Origin: Flavobacteriales bacterium
GTDB lineage: Bacteria > Bacteroidota > Bacteroidia > Flavobacteriales_D > Sanyastnellaceae
Reading direction: 5' to 3'
Assembly: GCA_002862785.1 (NCBI GenBank)
Contig: PKDZ01000040.1
Span: 1 to 64,000 of the forward strand
Length of the DNA: 64,000 bases
Part shown: positions 41,737 through 50,499 of the stretch, piece by piece
Numbering within the stretch: position 1 is the stretch's first letter
Layout: every line of letters starts with the position of its first letter
The notes under the pieces: generated by a model
The model's input: the letters and a program-made list of their open reading frames with translations, nothing else
Told to the model about the DNA's origin: nothing
The model's database searches: none
Position numbers and translations under genes: made by a program

Positions 41737-42057
41737 TCAGGCCATCAGCTTCTCGAGCTTCTCGGTGAGGACGTTCTCGGGGACGGCGCCGACGGACTTG
41801 TCGACGATTTCGCCGTTTTTGAGGAAAACGATGGTCGGGATGGACCGAACACCGAATTTCATGGAGATCTCTTGGTTGGAGTCGACGTCGACCTTGCCGA
41901 CGACGGCTTTGCCTTCGTAGTCGCCAGCGATCTTCTCGACCACCGGGCCAACCATGCGGCAGGGGCCGCACCATTCTGCCCAGAAGTCGACCATCACGGG
42001 CTTGTCCGTGTTCATCACGACGTCTTCGAAGTTCGCTTCGTTGATTTCAATGGCCAT
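41737..42057 (-). CDS. trxA: Thioredoxin
   Basis: A 106-residue classic thioredoxin that reduces protein disulfides in the cytoplasm, itself reduced by thioredoxin reductase. The active site is WCGPC with Cys30 and Cys33, followed by the cis-Pro loop RSIPTIVFLKNGE. The length is exactly the family length when the start is taken as MAIEINEANF at 42057. A perfect -7 element stands 24 nt upstream and a strong terminator follows, so it is transcribed alone. Confidence 0.95.
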   Translation of the reverse strand: MAIEINEANFEDVVMNTDKPVMVDFWAEWCGPCRMVGPVVEKIAGDYEGKAVVGKVDVDSNQEISMKFGVRSIPTIVFLKNGEIVDKSVGAVPENVLTEKLEKLMA

Positions 42058-42081
42058 GTTGCAATAGCTGTGTGTGGATGT

Positions 42082-42089
42082 CAAATGTA
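42082..42089 (-). promoter_or_regulatory. -7 promoter element of trxA
   Basis: The minus strand reads TACATTTG, an exact TAnnTTTG match, 24 nt before the trxA ATG. No clear TTG is present upstream. Confidence 0.6.
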
Positions 42090-42138
42090 ACCGCCTCTTC
42101 GAGCCTCATGTTCTGACCGTGGGCCAACACATGTCAAC

Positions 42139-45100
42139 TTATCCACCAACCACCTTGTAGGCGACCCCGTCCAAAGCTTCCAGGCCATCAATGAGCTCTT
42201 GAGACAACTCGACCCGTTGGGTGCGGGAAATCATGTCCAGTACCGTCTCCTCGAGGTGGAATTCGAGGGTGACCCCCACCCCTCCGGCATGCGCTTCCAA
42301 GAGGTCGCAAAGGGTCGTGGCTGTGGCTTCATCGAGGCGGTTCACCGCCACCTGCACACGCAGGCGCTTGGCCATCTTGTCCAGCACGTCCGACAGGAGC
42401 TCAATCCTCAGCACCTTGAACTCCATCTCATCTGCACCGCGGAATTGGCGCATTTGGACCTTGCCTTTGACGAAGAGGAACCAGCCCTGTACGAGGAACT
42501 CGCGAAACTTGAGGTAATCGTCCCGCCAGAAGTTCATGCGAAAAGAACCGTGGTAGTCCTCCATGGTCATGGCGCCGAACGGCTTTCCGTTCCGGGTCAT
42601 TTTGTGCTCGGCTTCGGTCACCATGCCCCCGAAGGAAATGGTGCGGCCGCGGGCGGCAGACAGGTCATCGAGGTTCCGAGTCCCGCCCGGCGTGCACAGC
42701 TGGTTGAGTTGCACCTTGAACTCATCGAGCGGGTGGCCAGAGATGTAGACGCCCACGATGTCTTTCTCCCGGGCGAGCTTGTCAAAGGGCGGCCACTCCT
42801 CCACGGCCGGCACAGGCGGCTCGGGGATGTCCATGCCGCCGGATTCACCGCCGAAGAGCGAAGCCTGCGACGAGTTCTCGCTTTCTTGCGTGGCCTGACC
42901 GTAGCGGATGGCCAGCTCGATGGTGGTGCGGCCTTTCGCGTCCGGGGCGAAGCATTGCGCTCGGAAGATGGCCTTGGGCAGGTCGTCGAAGGCCCCGCCT
43001 TGGGCCAGCGCCTCGAACACCCGTTTGTTGCAGTCCTTGAGGTTGACTTTGGTGGCGAAGTCGAAGATGCCTTCGTACGTCGCCTCCTGCCGGTTTTCGA
43101 TGATGGAGTTGACCGCGCCTTCCCCCACGCCGCTCATGGCCCCGAGCCCGAAACGGATGGCGCCCTCAGCGTTCACGGCAAACTTGAATTCCGACTCATT
43201 GACGTCTGGCCCGAGGACGGGCACGCCCATCCGTCGGCATTCTTCCATGAAAAAGGTGACCTTCTTGATGTCAGACATGTTGTTGGACAACACCGCCGCC
43301 ATGTATTCCGCCGGGTGATTCGCCTTGAGATAGGCCGTCTGATAAGCCACCCAGGCGTAGCAGGTGGAGTGCGACTTGTTGAATGCGTAACTCGCGAAAG
43401 CCTCCCAGTCCTTCCAGATCTTCTCCAGCGTGTCCTTGTCGTGGCCGCGCTCGTTGCCGCCCTCAAGGAACTTGGGCTTCATCTTGGCAATCAGGTCGCG
43501 CTTCTTCTTGCCCATCGCCTTCCGCAGCGTGTCAGCCTCGCCCTTGGTGAACCCAGCCAGCTTCTGGGACAGCAGCATAACCTGCTCCTGGTAGACGGTG
43601 ATCCCATGGGTCTCGGCGAGGTACTCCTCGCAGGCGTCGAGGTCGTAGGTGACGGGTTCCTGGCCATGCTTCCGGCGGACGAACGACGGGATGTACTCGA
43701 GCGGTCCGGGACGGTACAACGCGTTCATGGCAATCAGATCCGCGAACTCCGTCGGCTTCAGGTCCTTCAGGTACCTCTGCATGCCGACCGACTCGTACTG
43801 GAAGATGCCCACCGTGTCTCCGCGCTGGAAGAGCTCGTAGGTCGCGGTGTCGTCCAGCGGGAACGCCTCGGGATCGAGCTCGACCCCGCTGCGGCGCTTC
43901 ACCTTGCGGACCGCATCCTTGATGATGGTCAGCGTCTTGAGGCCGAGGAAATCCATCTTGAGCAGTCCGGCATCCTCTGCGACGGAGTTGTCGAACTGCG
44001 TGCACACCATGTCGCTGTCCTTGGCCGTGGCGACCGGCACGAACTTGGTGATGTCGTCTGGGGTGATGATGACCCCACAGGCATGGATGCCGGTGTTGCG
44101 GACCGAGCCTTCGATGACGCGGGCCTTCTTTAAGACCTCCGACTCGAGGCCGCTCCCGTCATGGATGGCCTTGATCGCGTTGACTTGATCGAGCCCCTCC
44201 TGACCACGGAGCTTCTCCTTGAGTGACTTGTCGTCGAGCTTGAAGAGCTTGGCCAGGGAGATGTCGGGCATCTGCTTGGACAGGCGGTCGGCATCGCCGA
44301 GCGGCAGTTCCATGACGCGGGCAGTGTCCCGGATGGAGCTCTTGGCGGCCATCGTCCCGTACGTGATGATCTGCGCCACCTGATTGGCGCCATATTTCTG
44401 GATGACGTAGTCGATGACCTTGCTCCGACCCTCGTCGTCGAAGTCGATGTCGATGTCCGGCAGGGACACCCGGTCGGGGTTCAGGAATCGCTCGAACAGC
44501 AGGTCATATTCGATCGGGTCGACGTTGGTGATGCCGGTGCAATAGGCCACGGCTGAGCCGGCCGCCGACCCCCTGCCCGGCCCCACACTCACGCCGAGCC
44601 GCCGGGCTTCCGTGGTGAAGTCCTGCACGATGAGGAAATAGCCCGGGTAGCCGGTGCGCTCGATGGTCTCAAGTTCGAAGTCCAGGCGCTCGCGGATTTC
44701 GTCTGTGATGGTGTCGTAGCGCTGCTTGGCGCCCTCGTATGTGAGGTGACGCAGGTAGGCATTCTCTCCCCGCTTCCCGCCGTCCTCGGCGTCCTCGGCG
44801 TGGACGAACTCCGCTGGGATGTCAAAGGCCGGCAGCAGCACGTCCCGCTCCAGCTCGAAGCCCTCACACCCGTCCACGATGTCGCGCACGGTGTCGAAGG
44901 CCTCCGGTACATCCGCGAAGAGCTGCTTCATCTCTTCGGGCGACTTCAGGTAGAACTCATCGTTGGGGAGGCCGAACCGGAACTCTCGACCACGACGGCC
45001 GAGGTATTTCTTGGGCTGGCTCACGTTGGCCGCGTCTTTTACGCAAAGCAGAATGTCGTGGGCATCCGCCTCTCCGCGTGTCGTGTAGTAACTGTTGTTG

Positions 45101-46425
45101 GCCGGCACATAGCGGACCCCGTGCTTGCGGCAAAGGCCGAGCAGGAAATCGTTGACCACCTGCTCCTCCTCCAGTCCATGTCGATTGAGCTCGGCATAAA
45201 AATGCTCACCGAAGTGCTCCTTCCACCACAGGAAGGCCTCCTCGGCCTGGCGGTCGCCCACATTGAGGAGCAAGCTCGGGACCTCGCTGAAGAGGCCACC
45301 GGTGAGCACGATCAGGTCCCCCTTGTATTGGAGCAACTGGTCGCGGTCGATGCGGGGCACATAATAGAAGCCATCCGTGTAGGCGAGTGAGCAGAGCTTG
45401 GCGAGGCGGTGGTAGCCGTCCTTGTTGCGGGCAATCAGGACAATGGGGTAGCCGTCGTCTTTCTGCGAGCGGTCGGCGTGGTCGCGGCACACATTGAGTT
45501 CGGCCCCAACGATCGGCTTGATGCCGGCCTTGTGGGCCGCCCGGACAAACTGGAAGGCGCCCATCATGTTGCCATGGTCCGTGACCGCGAGGGCCGGCAT
45601 GCCGAGCTCGGCCGCCTTGGCCGCCAGCACCTCCACGCTGGAGGTGGCCTGCAACACGCTGAATTGGCTGTGGACGTGCAAGTGGCTGAACGGGATGGAC
45701 TCCAATCCCACCGCGTCAGCGGCAGGCCTTGGCCCCTGCGGTGCGGCCGGAGCCACCTTCGTTTCGGGCCCGGGCTGATCGAAGTTGGCCGCCTCCAGCT
45801 TGGGCGCCTCGTACTGGACGCCTTCCCCGGTCGGGAAGCCCTCACGTTGAATCACCCCGCGCTGGACCAGGGCAAAGAAGCATTTGGCCGTCGCATCCAC
45901 GTCGTAGGCCGCGTCGTGGGCGTCGCCGAAGCCCTCGCCGAAGAGCTTCTCGTGCAGCTCGGTCAGGGTCGGCCACTTGAATTTGCCTCCCCGACCGCCC
46001 GGGATGGCACAGAACTCGGTGGCCTCGTCCTTGGAATCGATGAGGGCTTTGTCCGTCACGCGCTCGGCCGGGGCCCCGAGGCGGATCCATTCCGCCCCCA
46101 TGATGTTGACATCGAACTCGATGTTGTGGCCCATCACATGCTCGGCCTGATCGAGGTCCCGGCCAAACTCCTCCATCACCTCCGTCAGGGGCAGGCCGAC
46201 TTCCGTAGCCCGCTCCGTGGTGATGCCATGCACCTTGGCGGCGTTGTAAGGGATGGTGAACCCATCCGGCTTGACAATGCGGTTGCCCCGGGAAACGAGT
46301 TTGCCGTCGGGGGTGTGCAATTGCCAGGCGAGCTGGACCAGGCGGGGCCAATTCTCGCCGTCCGTCAGCGGCGCATTCCAATCCCGGGGCAATCCGGTGG
46401 TCTCCGTGTCATAAACGAGAATCAT
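42139..46425 (-). CDS. dnaE: DNA polymerase III alpha subunit with N-terminal exonuclease domain
   Basis: A 1428-residue replicative polymerase. Residues 1-180 are a DnaQ-like 3'-5' exonuclease (Asp6 and Glu8 in YDTETTG, HNIEFDVNI, HDAAYDVDAT). A PHP domain follows from about 245 (HLHVHSQFS, then DHGNMMGAFQF). The polymerase catalytic acids are in PDIDIDFDDEGR near 655. Later come the RNTGIHACGVII block, a helix-hairpin-helix segment and an OB-fold (ISFGGMVTEAEHKMTRNGK) near 1250. The exonuclease-polymerase fusion is a known layout in Bacteroidota and suggests that proofreading does not depend on a separate epsilon subunit. The ATG at 46425 matches the exonuclease start. It faces folE divergently with about 100 bp between. 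Confidence 0.95.
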   Translation of the reverse strand: MILVYDTETTGLPRDWNAPLTDGENWPRLVQLAWQLHTPDGKLVSRGNRIVKPDGFTIPYNAAKVHGITTERATEVGLPLTEVMEEFGRDLDQAEHVMGHNIEFDVNIMGAEWIRLGAPAERVTDKALIDSKDEATEFCAIPGGRGGKFKWPTLTELHEKLFGEGFGDAHDAAYDVDATAKCFFALVQRGVIQREGFPTGEGVQYEAPKLEAANFDQPGPETKVAPAAPQGPRPAADAVGLESIPFSHLHVHSQFSVLQATSSVEVLAAKAAELGMPALAVTDHGNMMGAFQFVRAAHKAGIKPIVGAELNVCRDHADRSQKDDGYPIVLIARNKDGYHRLAKLCSLAYTDGFYYVPRIDRDQLLQYKGDLIVLTGGLFSEVPSLLLNVGDRQAEEAFLWWKEHFGEHFYAELNRHGLEEEQVVNDFLLGLCRKHGVRYVPANNSYYTTRGEADAHDILLCVKDAANVSQPKKYLGRRGREFRFGLPNDEFYLKSPEEMKQLFADVPEAFDTVRDIVDGCEGFELERDVLLPAFDIPAEFVHAEDAEDGGKRGENAYLRHLTYEGAKQRYDTITDEIRERLDFELETIERTGYPGYFLIVQDFTTEARRLGVSVGPGRGSAAGSAVAYCTGITNVDPIEYDLLFERFLNPDRVSLPDIDIDFDDEGRSKVIDYVIQKYGANQVAQIITYGTMAAKSSIRDTARVMELPLGDADRLSKQMPDISLAKLFKLDDKSLKEKLRGQEGLDQVNAIKAIHDGSGLESEVLKKARVIEGSVRNTGIHACGVIITPDDITKFVPVATAKDSDMVCTQFDNSVAEDAGLLKMDFLGLKTLTIIKDAVRKVKRRSGVELDPEAFPLDDTATYELFQRGDTVGIFQYESVGMQRYLKDLKPTEFADLIAMNALYRPGPLEYIPSFVRRKHGQEPVTYDLDACEEYLAETHGITVYQEQVMLLSQKLAGFTKGEADTLRKAMGKKKRDLIAKMKPKFLEGGNERGHDKDTLEKIWKDWEAFASYAFNKSHSTCYAWVAYQTAYLKANHPAEYMAAVLSNNMSDIKKVTFFMEECRRMGVPVLGPDVNESEFKFAVNAEGAIRFGLGAMSGVGEGAVNSIIENRQEATYEGIFDFATKVNLKDCNKRVFEALAQGGAFDDLPKAIFRAQCFAPDAKGRTTIELAIRYGQATQESENSSQASLFGGESGGMDIPEPPVPAVEEWPPFDKLAREKDIVGVYISGHPLDEFKVQLNQLCTPGGTRNLDDLSAARGRTISFGGMVTEAEHKMTRNGKPFGAMTMEDYHGSFRMNFWRDDYLKFREFLVQGWFLFVKGKVQMRQFRGADEMEFKVLRIELLSDVLDKMAKRLRVQVAVNRLDEATATTLCDLLEAHAGGVGVTLEFHLEETVLDMISRTQRVELSQELIDGLEALDGVAYKVVGG

Positions 46426-46529
46426 GGCAGAGCAAGTTCGGGCATCCCCTCCCCCAATCCGCGCATTGTGGACACCCCGTGGATTGAACATCATGCCTCG
46501 TGGATTGCTACTTGTACCACCTCTCGACC

Positions 46530-47213
46530 ATGACGAGCAGCAATCCACATCCCCACTCCCGAGACTTCGACCGCGCCGAGCGCATCGGCGACGACCATGT
46601 CGGCACTTCCGTGGACACGCCCCTGCGTCCGGACGCCTTCCTTCTGGATGATCAGGAGAAAATGGCCCGCATCGAACCGCTCTTCCGCGAAATCATGGAG
46701 ATCCTCGGACTGGACCTGACAGACGACAGCCTGGCGGGGACGCCCCGCCGTGTCGCCAAGATGTACGTTCAGGAGATCTTCCGGGGGTTGAACCCCGCCA
46801 ACCACCCGAATTGCAAAACGTTTGACAACGCCTATCAGTACGGGGAAATGCTGGTGGAAAAGGACATCACCCTGAATTCCACCTGCGAGCACCACTTCCT
46901 GCCCATCCACGGTCAGGCGCACGTGGCCTACATCTCCTCCGGCCGCGTCATCGGCCTGAGCAAAATCAACCGGCTGGTGGACCATTATGCCAAGCGGCCG
47001 CAAGTTCAGGAGCGGCTCACCCGTCAGGTGGCCGAGGCCCTGAAGGCCATCCTGAACACGGAAGATGTGGCCGTTGTGATGTCCGCAAAGCACCTTTGCG
47101 TTTCCAGCCGGGGGATTGAAGACGAGGGGAGCTCCACCGTCACGGCCGATTACCACGGGGCCTTCAAGACGGAATCCGTCCGCCGGGAATTTCTGGATCA
47201 CATCCGTTCCTGA
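46530..47213 (+). CDS. folE: GTP cyclohydrolase I
   Basis: A 227-residue enzyme that converts GTP to 7,8-dihydroneopterin triphosphate, the first step of folate and some pterin pathways. Zinc ligands are Cys119 and His122 in NSTCEHHFLP and Cys190 in HLCVSSRG. The central block GLSKINRLVDHYAKRPQVQERLTRQVA is diagnostic. The first 40 residues form a variable, charged extension. The ATG at 46530 is used; a start at 46500 would add ten residues unlike the family. Transcribed alone and divergently from dnaE. Confidence 0.95.
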   Translation: MTSSNPHPHSRDFDRAERIGDDHVGTSVDTPLRPDAFLLDDQEKMARIEPLFREIMEILGLDLTDDSLAGTPRRVAKMYVQEIFRGLNPANHPNCKTFDNAYQYGEMLVEKDITLNSTCEHHFLPIHGQAHVAYISSGRVIGLSKINRLVDHYAKRPQVQERLTRQVAEALKAILNTEDVAVVMSAKHLCVSSRGIEDEGSSTVTADYHGAFKTESVRREFLDHIRS

Positions 47214-47230
47214 AACGGATACGCACTGGG

Positions 47231-47261
47231 TTGGTCCTTCAAGGATCGGTTCCTATCTTCA
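47231..47261 (+). promoter_or_regulatory. Possible promoter of rpsP
   Basis: TTG at 47231-47233, a 20-nt spacer and TATCTTCA at 47254-47261. The spacing equals that of the rpsO promoter, while the -7 element has two mismatches. The leader before the rpsP ATG would be about 50 nt. Confidence 0.42.
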
Positions 47262-47318
47262 CTGCCCATTTTTCAGTATCAACAACCGGGTTTCGGACCC
47301 TTTTAAAACGTTTTTCAC

Positions 47319-48113
47319 ATGGCCACACGCCTCCGCCTCCAACGTCACGGTAAGAAAGGCAATCCCTTCTACCACATTGTCGCCGCCGATGCTCGCGCCA
47401 AGCGCGACGGCCGCTTCATCGAGAAGATTGGCACCTACAACCCCAACACCAACCCGGCCACCATCGACGTGGTGCACGATCGTGCCCTCTACTGGCTGCA
47501 GGTCGGTGCCGAGATGTCGCACACGGCCCGCGCTATCCTCAAGTACAAGGGTGTGGTGTACCACAACCACCTCCTGAACGGCGTCAAGAAGGGCGCCCTC
47601 ACCGAGGAGGAGGCCAACAAGAAGTTCGAAGCTTGGCTCCACGACAAGGAGGGCAAGGTGAGCCAGAAGGCGGGCAAGATTGCTGCTGCCGCTGAGGAAG
47701 CCCGCGCCAAGGCGTTGGCCGCTGAGAAGGAAGTGAGCGACGCCCGCGCCAAGGAGATTGCCTCCAAGCAGGCTGAGCTGGCCGCTGAAGCTGCCGCCGC
47801 TCAGGCCGCTGCCGAAGCCGAAGCCGCGGGTGAGGAAGTGGCCGAAGAGGCCCCGGCTGCTGAAGAGGCTCCCGCCGAGGAGGCCCCGGCTGCTGAAGAA
47901 GCTCCCGCCGAGGAGGCCCTGGCTGCCGAGGAGGCCCCGGCTGCTGAAGAAGCTCCCGCCGAGGAGGCCCCGGCTGCCGAGGAGGCCCCGGTTACTGAAG
48001 AGGCTCCCGCCGAGGAGGCCCCGGCTGCTACAGAGGCTCCCGCCGAGGAAGCCCCGACTGCTGAAGAGGCTCCCGCCGAGGACGCCGGTGAGGAAGAGAA
48101 GGCCGAAGAGTAA
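47319..48113 (+). CDS. rpsP: 30S ribosomal protein S16 with a very long acidic C-terminal extension
   Basis: A 264-residue S16. The first 80 residues are a normal S16 ([53 protein letters not shown]), which is the complete ribosomal protein in many bacteria. A helical basic/acidic linker follows (about 95-170, rich in KA and EEA), then about 90 residues of imperfect repeats built from [14 protein letters not shown]. Such extensions occur in Bacteroidota S16, but this one is unusually long and low in complexity, so the tail probably lies outside the folded ribosome. The tail's coding DNA is itself a tandem repeat. rimM follows 67 bp downstream. Confidence 0.95.
   Translation: MATRLRLQRHGKKGNPFYHIVAADARAKRDGRFIEKIGTYNPNTNPATIDVVHDRALYWLQVGAEMSHTARAILKYKGVVYHNHLLNGVKKGALTEEEANKKFEAWLHDKEGKVSQKAGKIAAAAEEARAKALAAEKEVSDARAKEIASKQAELAAEAAAAQAAAEAEAAGEEVAEEAPAAEEAPAEEAPAAEEAPAEEALAAEEAPAAEEAPAEEAPAAEEAPVTEEAPAEEAPAATEAPAEEAPTAEEAPAEDAGEEEKAEE
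47839..48090 (+). repeat. Tandem repeat coding for the EEAPA tail of S16
   Basis: About eight imperfect units of roughly 30 bp (for example GCTGAAGAGGCTCCCGCCGA followed by GGAGGCCCCG) encode repeated E-E-A-P-A blocks. Near-identity between units makes length change by replication slippage or recombination likely. Complex sequence returns only at the last few codons. Confidence 0.8.
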
Positions 48114-48132
48114 TCTCCCCTGTCCACAGAAA

Positions 48133-48166
48133 GAAAGGCTGCCGACGGCGGCCTTTCTTTTTTGCC
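48133..48166 (+). terminator. Hairpin between rpsP and rimM
   Basis: The sequence GAAAGGCTGCCG / CGGCGGCCTTTC, read with a small bulge, forms a stem-loop followed by TTTTTTG. It sits between two genes of the same direction, so it may reduce rather than stop transcription into rimM. Confidence 0.6.
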
Positions 48167-48180
48167 CCACTTTCGCCGCC

Positions 48181-48720
48181 ATGAGTTCGTCCTCCGACAT
48201 GTTCGTTCTGGGCAAGACCCTGAAGCCCCATGGGCTGAAGGGAGATGTTGCCATCAAGCTCGACGTGGATGTCCCCCAGCACTACGCCGGACTCGACATG
48301 GTCTGGGTCCAGAGACAAGGGACATTGGTGCCCTATCCCCTCACTTCGGTCTCCGTCCGGCCGAAGGTGACTGTGGTCCACTTCGAGGGGGTGGACGATG
48401 TGGAGGCCGCAACGGCCATGTCCGGGCATGACCTGTTGCTGCCCGCGGCCGCATTGCCCGAACTCCGAGGCCTTCAATTCTATTACCACGAAGTCATTGG
48501 CTTCGAATTGGTCGATGTCACCCGAGGGAGTTTGGGAACCATTCAACAGATCCTCGATCTGCCGAGCAACCCGCTCTTCAAGTCCAACCGTCAGGGTGTC
48601 GAAGGGCTCTTCCCGATGTCCGATGCCGTCCTGCGCGAAGTGGACCGAGAAGCCCGAACCATCACCCTCGAGCTGCCCGAGGGCATGTTCGACCTGTATT
48701 TCGGGCAAGCTCCAGGGTAG
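48181..48720 (+). CDS. rimM: Ribosome maturation factor RimM
   Basis: A 179-residue factor that helps mature the 30S subunit near S19. The N-terminal beta-barrel starts FVLGKTLKPHGLKGDVAIKLDVD, and the PRC-barrel part contains YYHEVIGFELVDV..GTIQQILDLPSNPLF and the C-terminal block GLFPMSDAVLREVDRE with the end EGMFDLYF. The usual rpsP-rimM order is kept, but trmD, which normally follows, is absent here. The start MSSSSDMFVLG is the first ATG after the hairpin; an open frame runs upstream through rpsP but has no S16- or RimM-like content. Confidence 0.92.
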   Translation: MSSSSDMFVLGKTLKPHGLKGDVAIKLDVDVPQHYAGLDMVWVQRQGTLVPYPLTSVSVRPKVTVVHFEGVDDVEAATAMSGHDLLLPAAALPELRGLQFYYHEVIGFELVDVTRGSLGTIQQILDLPSNPLFKSNRQGVEGLFPMSDAVLREVDREARTITLELPEGMFDLYFGQAPG

Positions 48721-48940
48721 GCCAAATCCGGGTTGTCTGTCGGCACAGTGGATTCGGCCAAAATGCAGGACTGAACCTCCTGTGAATCATGGCATTGTGT
48801 GCCCCGATTTTTCTCTACCGGTTCGAGAGTGAAGAAGTCCATCACACCCTGTGCTCCACGGCCCAATGGCAGAGATAGCTTGGGCCTGTCGCTTCTGTGA
48901 CGCTGTATCGTGAATCCGGAGCCTCTTCCCTTTGCTGGGA

Positions 48941-50410
48941 ATGCCCCACAATCGATCAAACTTGACGACCAAGACTCCTTATCTGGAACCTGACGCTGGA
49001 AGCACTCCGGCCGAGACCAAGACCAAGCCGACCAGAAAGACGGCAAGCAGCAAGGGCAAGACCAAGAAGGAAAGCCCTGAAACCAAGGTCAAGGTCTTTG
49101 TCATCGACACCTCTGTCCTCCTCCACGACCACAACGCGATCAAAAGCTTTGAAGACAACCGTGTCGCCATTCCGATCACGGTGCTGGAAGAGTTGGACAC
49201 CTTCAAGGTGGGCAACGACACCAAGAATTTCGAGGCCCGAGAATGCATCCGCATCATCGACAGGTTGAGCAAGGAATTCACCCTTCAGGAGTGGATTCCG
49301 CTCGACAATGGCCAAGACGGATGCATGCGCATCATCATGAGCGAAGATGGCCATCCGAGTGGCCTCGATGCCTCACGCGTTTTCGACAAGAAGACCAATG
49401 ACCACAAGATTCTGAGTGCCGCCTTGCAGTTGCAGTATGACGAACCGTCTATGAAGGTGGTCCTGGTGTCAAAGGACATCAACCTGCGGCTCAAGGCCAA
49501 GGCCCTCAATCTCCCTGCCGAGGATTTCAAGACCGGCAAGGTCAAGGACAACAAGCACCTCTACAGCGGCAAGACCCTGATCGAAGGCATCGATGGCGAG
49601 GTGGTCCGGAAGATGTACGTCTCCGGACAGACCCGGAAGATTTCGGTACTGGGCAAGGAGCGCCGAAACAACCACTTCTACATCCTGCGCAACTGCTCCT
49701 CCTCCGCTCTCGGGTTCTTCAGTGAAGAGAAGAAGCTCATCGAGCGGGTCGACAAGAGTTACGCCTACGGGATCAAGCCCAAGAATGCCGAGCAAGCGTT
49801 TGCCTTGCACGCCATCATGAATCCGGACATCCACCTCGTGACGGTGAGTGGCGTGGCCGGAACGGGAAAGACCCTTCTGGCGCTGGCCGGTGCTTTGGAG
49901 CAGAAGAACAAATTCGACCAGATCATCTTGGCGCGGCCCATCGTGGCATTGAGCAACAATGACCTCGGATACCTTCCCGGTGACGCCGAAGAGAAGGTCA
50001 ACCCCTACATGCAGCCGCTGTGGGACAACCTGAACTTCATCAAGAGCCAATTCGGCCAGAACGAACGGAAGTACCGGGCCATCGAAGAAATGCGCGCTCA
50101 GGGCAAGATCACCATCTGTCCCTTGGCCTACATCCGTGGCCGAAGCCTCTCCAACGTGATCTTCATCGTGGACGAGGCCCAAAACCTGACTCCGCATGAG
50201 GTCAAGACCATCATCACCCGGGCTGGCGAGAATTCCAAGATCATCCTGACGGGCGATGTCCGGCAAATCGACACGCCCTACCTCGACGAGCAGTCCAACG
50301 GCATGAGCTACGTGATCGACCGGCTCAAGGGCCGCGACCTCTTCTGCCACGTCACCCTCGACAAGGGCGAGCGGAGTGAGCTCGCCAACCTGGCCAACGA
50401 GCACCTCTAA
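48941..50410 (+). CDS. PIN-domain / PhoH ATPase fusion protein
   Basis: A 489-residue protein of the YlaK/PhoH2 type. A basic tail of about 45 residues comes first, then a PIN-like nuclease domain with Asp56 in VFVIDTSVLLHD and further acids (LEELD near 85, DKKTND near 149), and from about 285 a PhoH-type ATPase with Walker A GVAGTGKT at 304-311 and Walker B IFIVDEAQN near 400. PhoH2-type fusions act as RNA-cleaving helicases in other bacteria; here this is inference. The ATG at 48941 is used; the open frame starts earlier only with a TTG. A good terminator follows. Confidence 0.9.
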   Translation: MPHNRSNLTTKTPYLEPDAGSTPAETKTKPTRKTASSKGKTKKESPETKVKVFVIDTSVLLHDHNAIKSFEDNRVAIPITVLEELDTFKVGNDTKNFEARECIRIIDRLSKEFTLQEWIPLDNGQDGCMRIIMSEDGHPSGLDASRVFDKKTNDHKILSAALQLQYDEPSMKVVLVSKDINLRLKAKALNLPAEDFKTGKVKDNKHLYSGKTLIEGIDGEVVRKMYVSGQTRKISVLGKERRNNHFYILRNCSSSALGFFSEEKKLIERVDKSYAYGIKPKNAEQAFALHAIMNPDIHLVTVSGVAGTGKTLLALAGALEQKNKFDQIILARPIVALSNNDLGYLPGDAEEKVNPYMQPLWDNLNFIKSQFGQNERKYRAIEEMRAQGKITICPLAYIRGRSLSNVIFIVDEAQNLTPHEVKTIITRAGENSKIILTGDVRQIDTPYLDEQSNGMSYVIDRLKGRDLFCHVTLDKGERSELANLANEHL

Positions 50411-50432
50411 GCGTTCCCCAGCGACATCAGCA

Positions 50433-50467
50433 AACCCGGCGCGCACATCGGTGAACGCCGGGTTTTT
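50433..50467 (+). terminator. Rho-independent terminator of the PhoH gene
   Basis: AACCCGGCG pairs with CGCCGGGTT around a 14-nt loop and is followed by TTTTTC. It begins 22 bp after the stop codon. Confidence 0.78.
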
Positions 50468-50499
50468 CATGGACAGCCTTGCCCTTGCTTCGGCAACGA

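Noticed and set aside
42199..44133. Long plus-strand open frame opposite dnaE
   Set aside because: It mirrors the polymerase coding sequence and has no independent signature.
42139..46425. DnaE-exonuclease fusion as a novelty
   Set aside because: As far as I know this layout is usual for Bacteroidota DnaE, so it was annotated but not reported as a finding.
47839..48090. Possible CRISPR-like array
   Set aside because: The repeats are contiguous, in frame and coding (EEAPA units) with no unique spacers. No other CRISPR-like pattern was seen.
47758..48180. Upstream extension of rimM through the S16 tail in another frame
   Set aside because: The peptide is an Arg/Pro/Leu-rich translation of the repeat DNA. 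RimM homology starts only at 48181.
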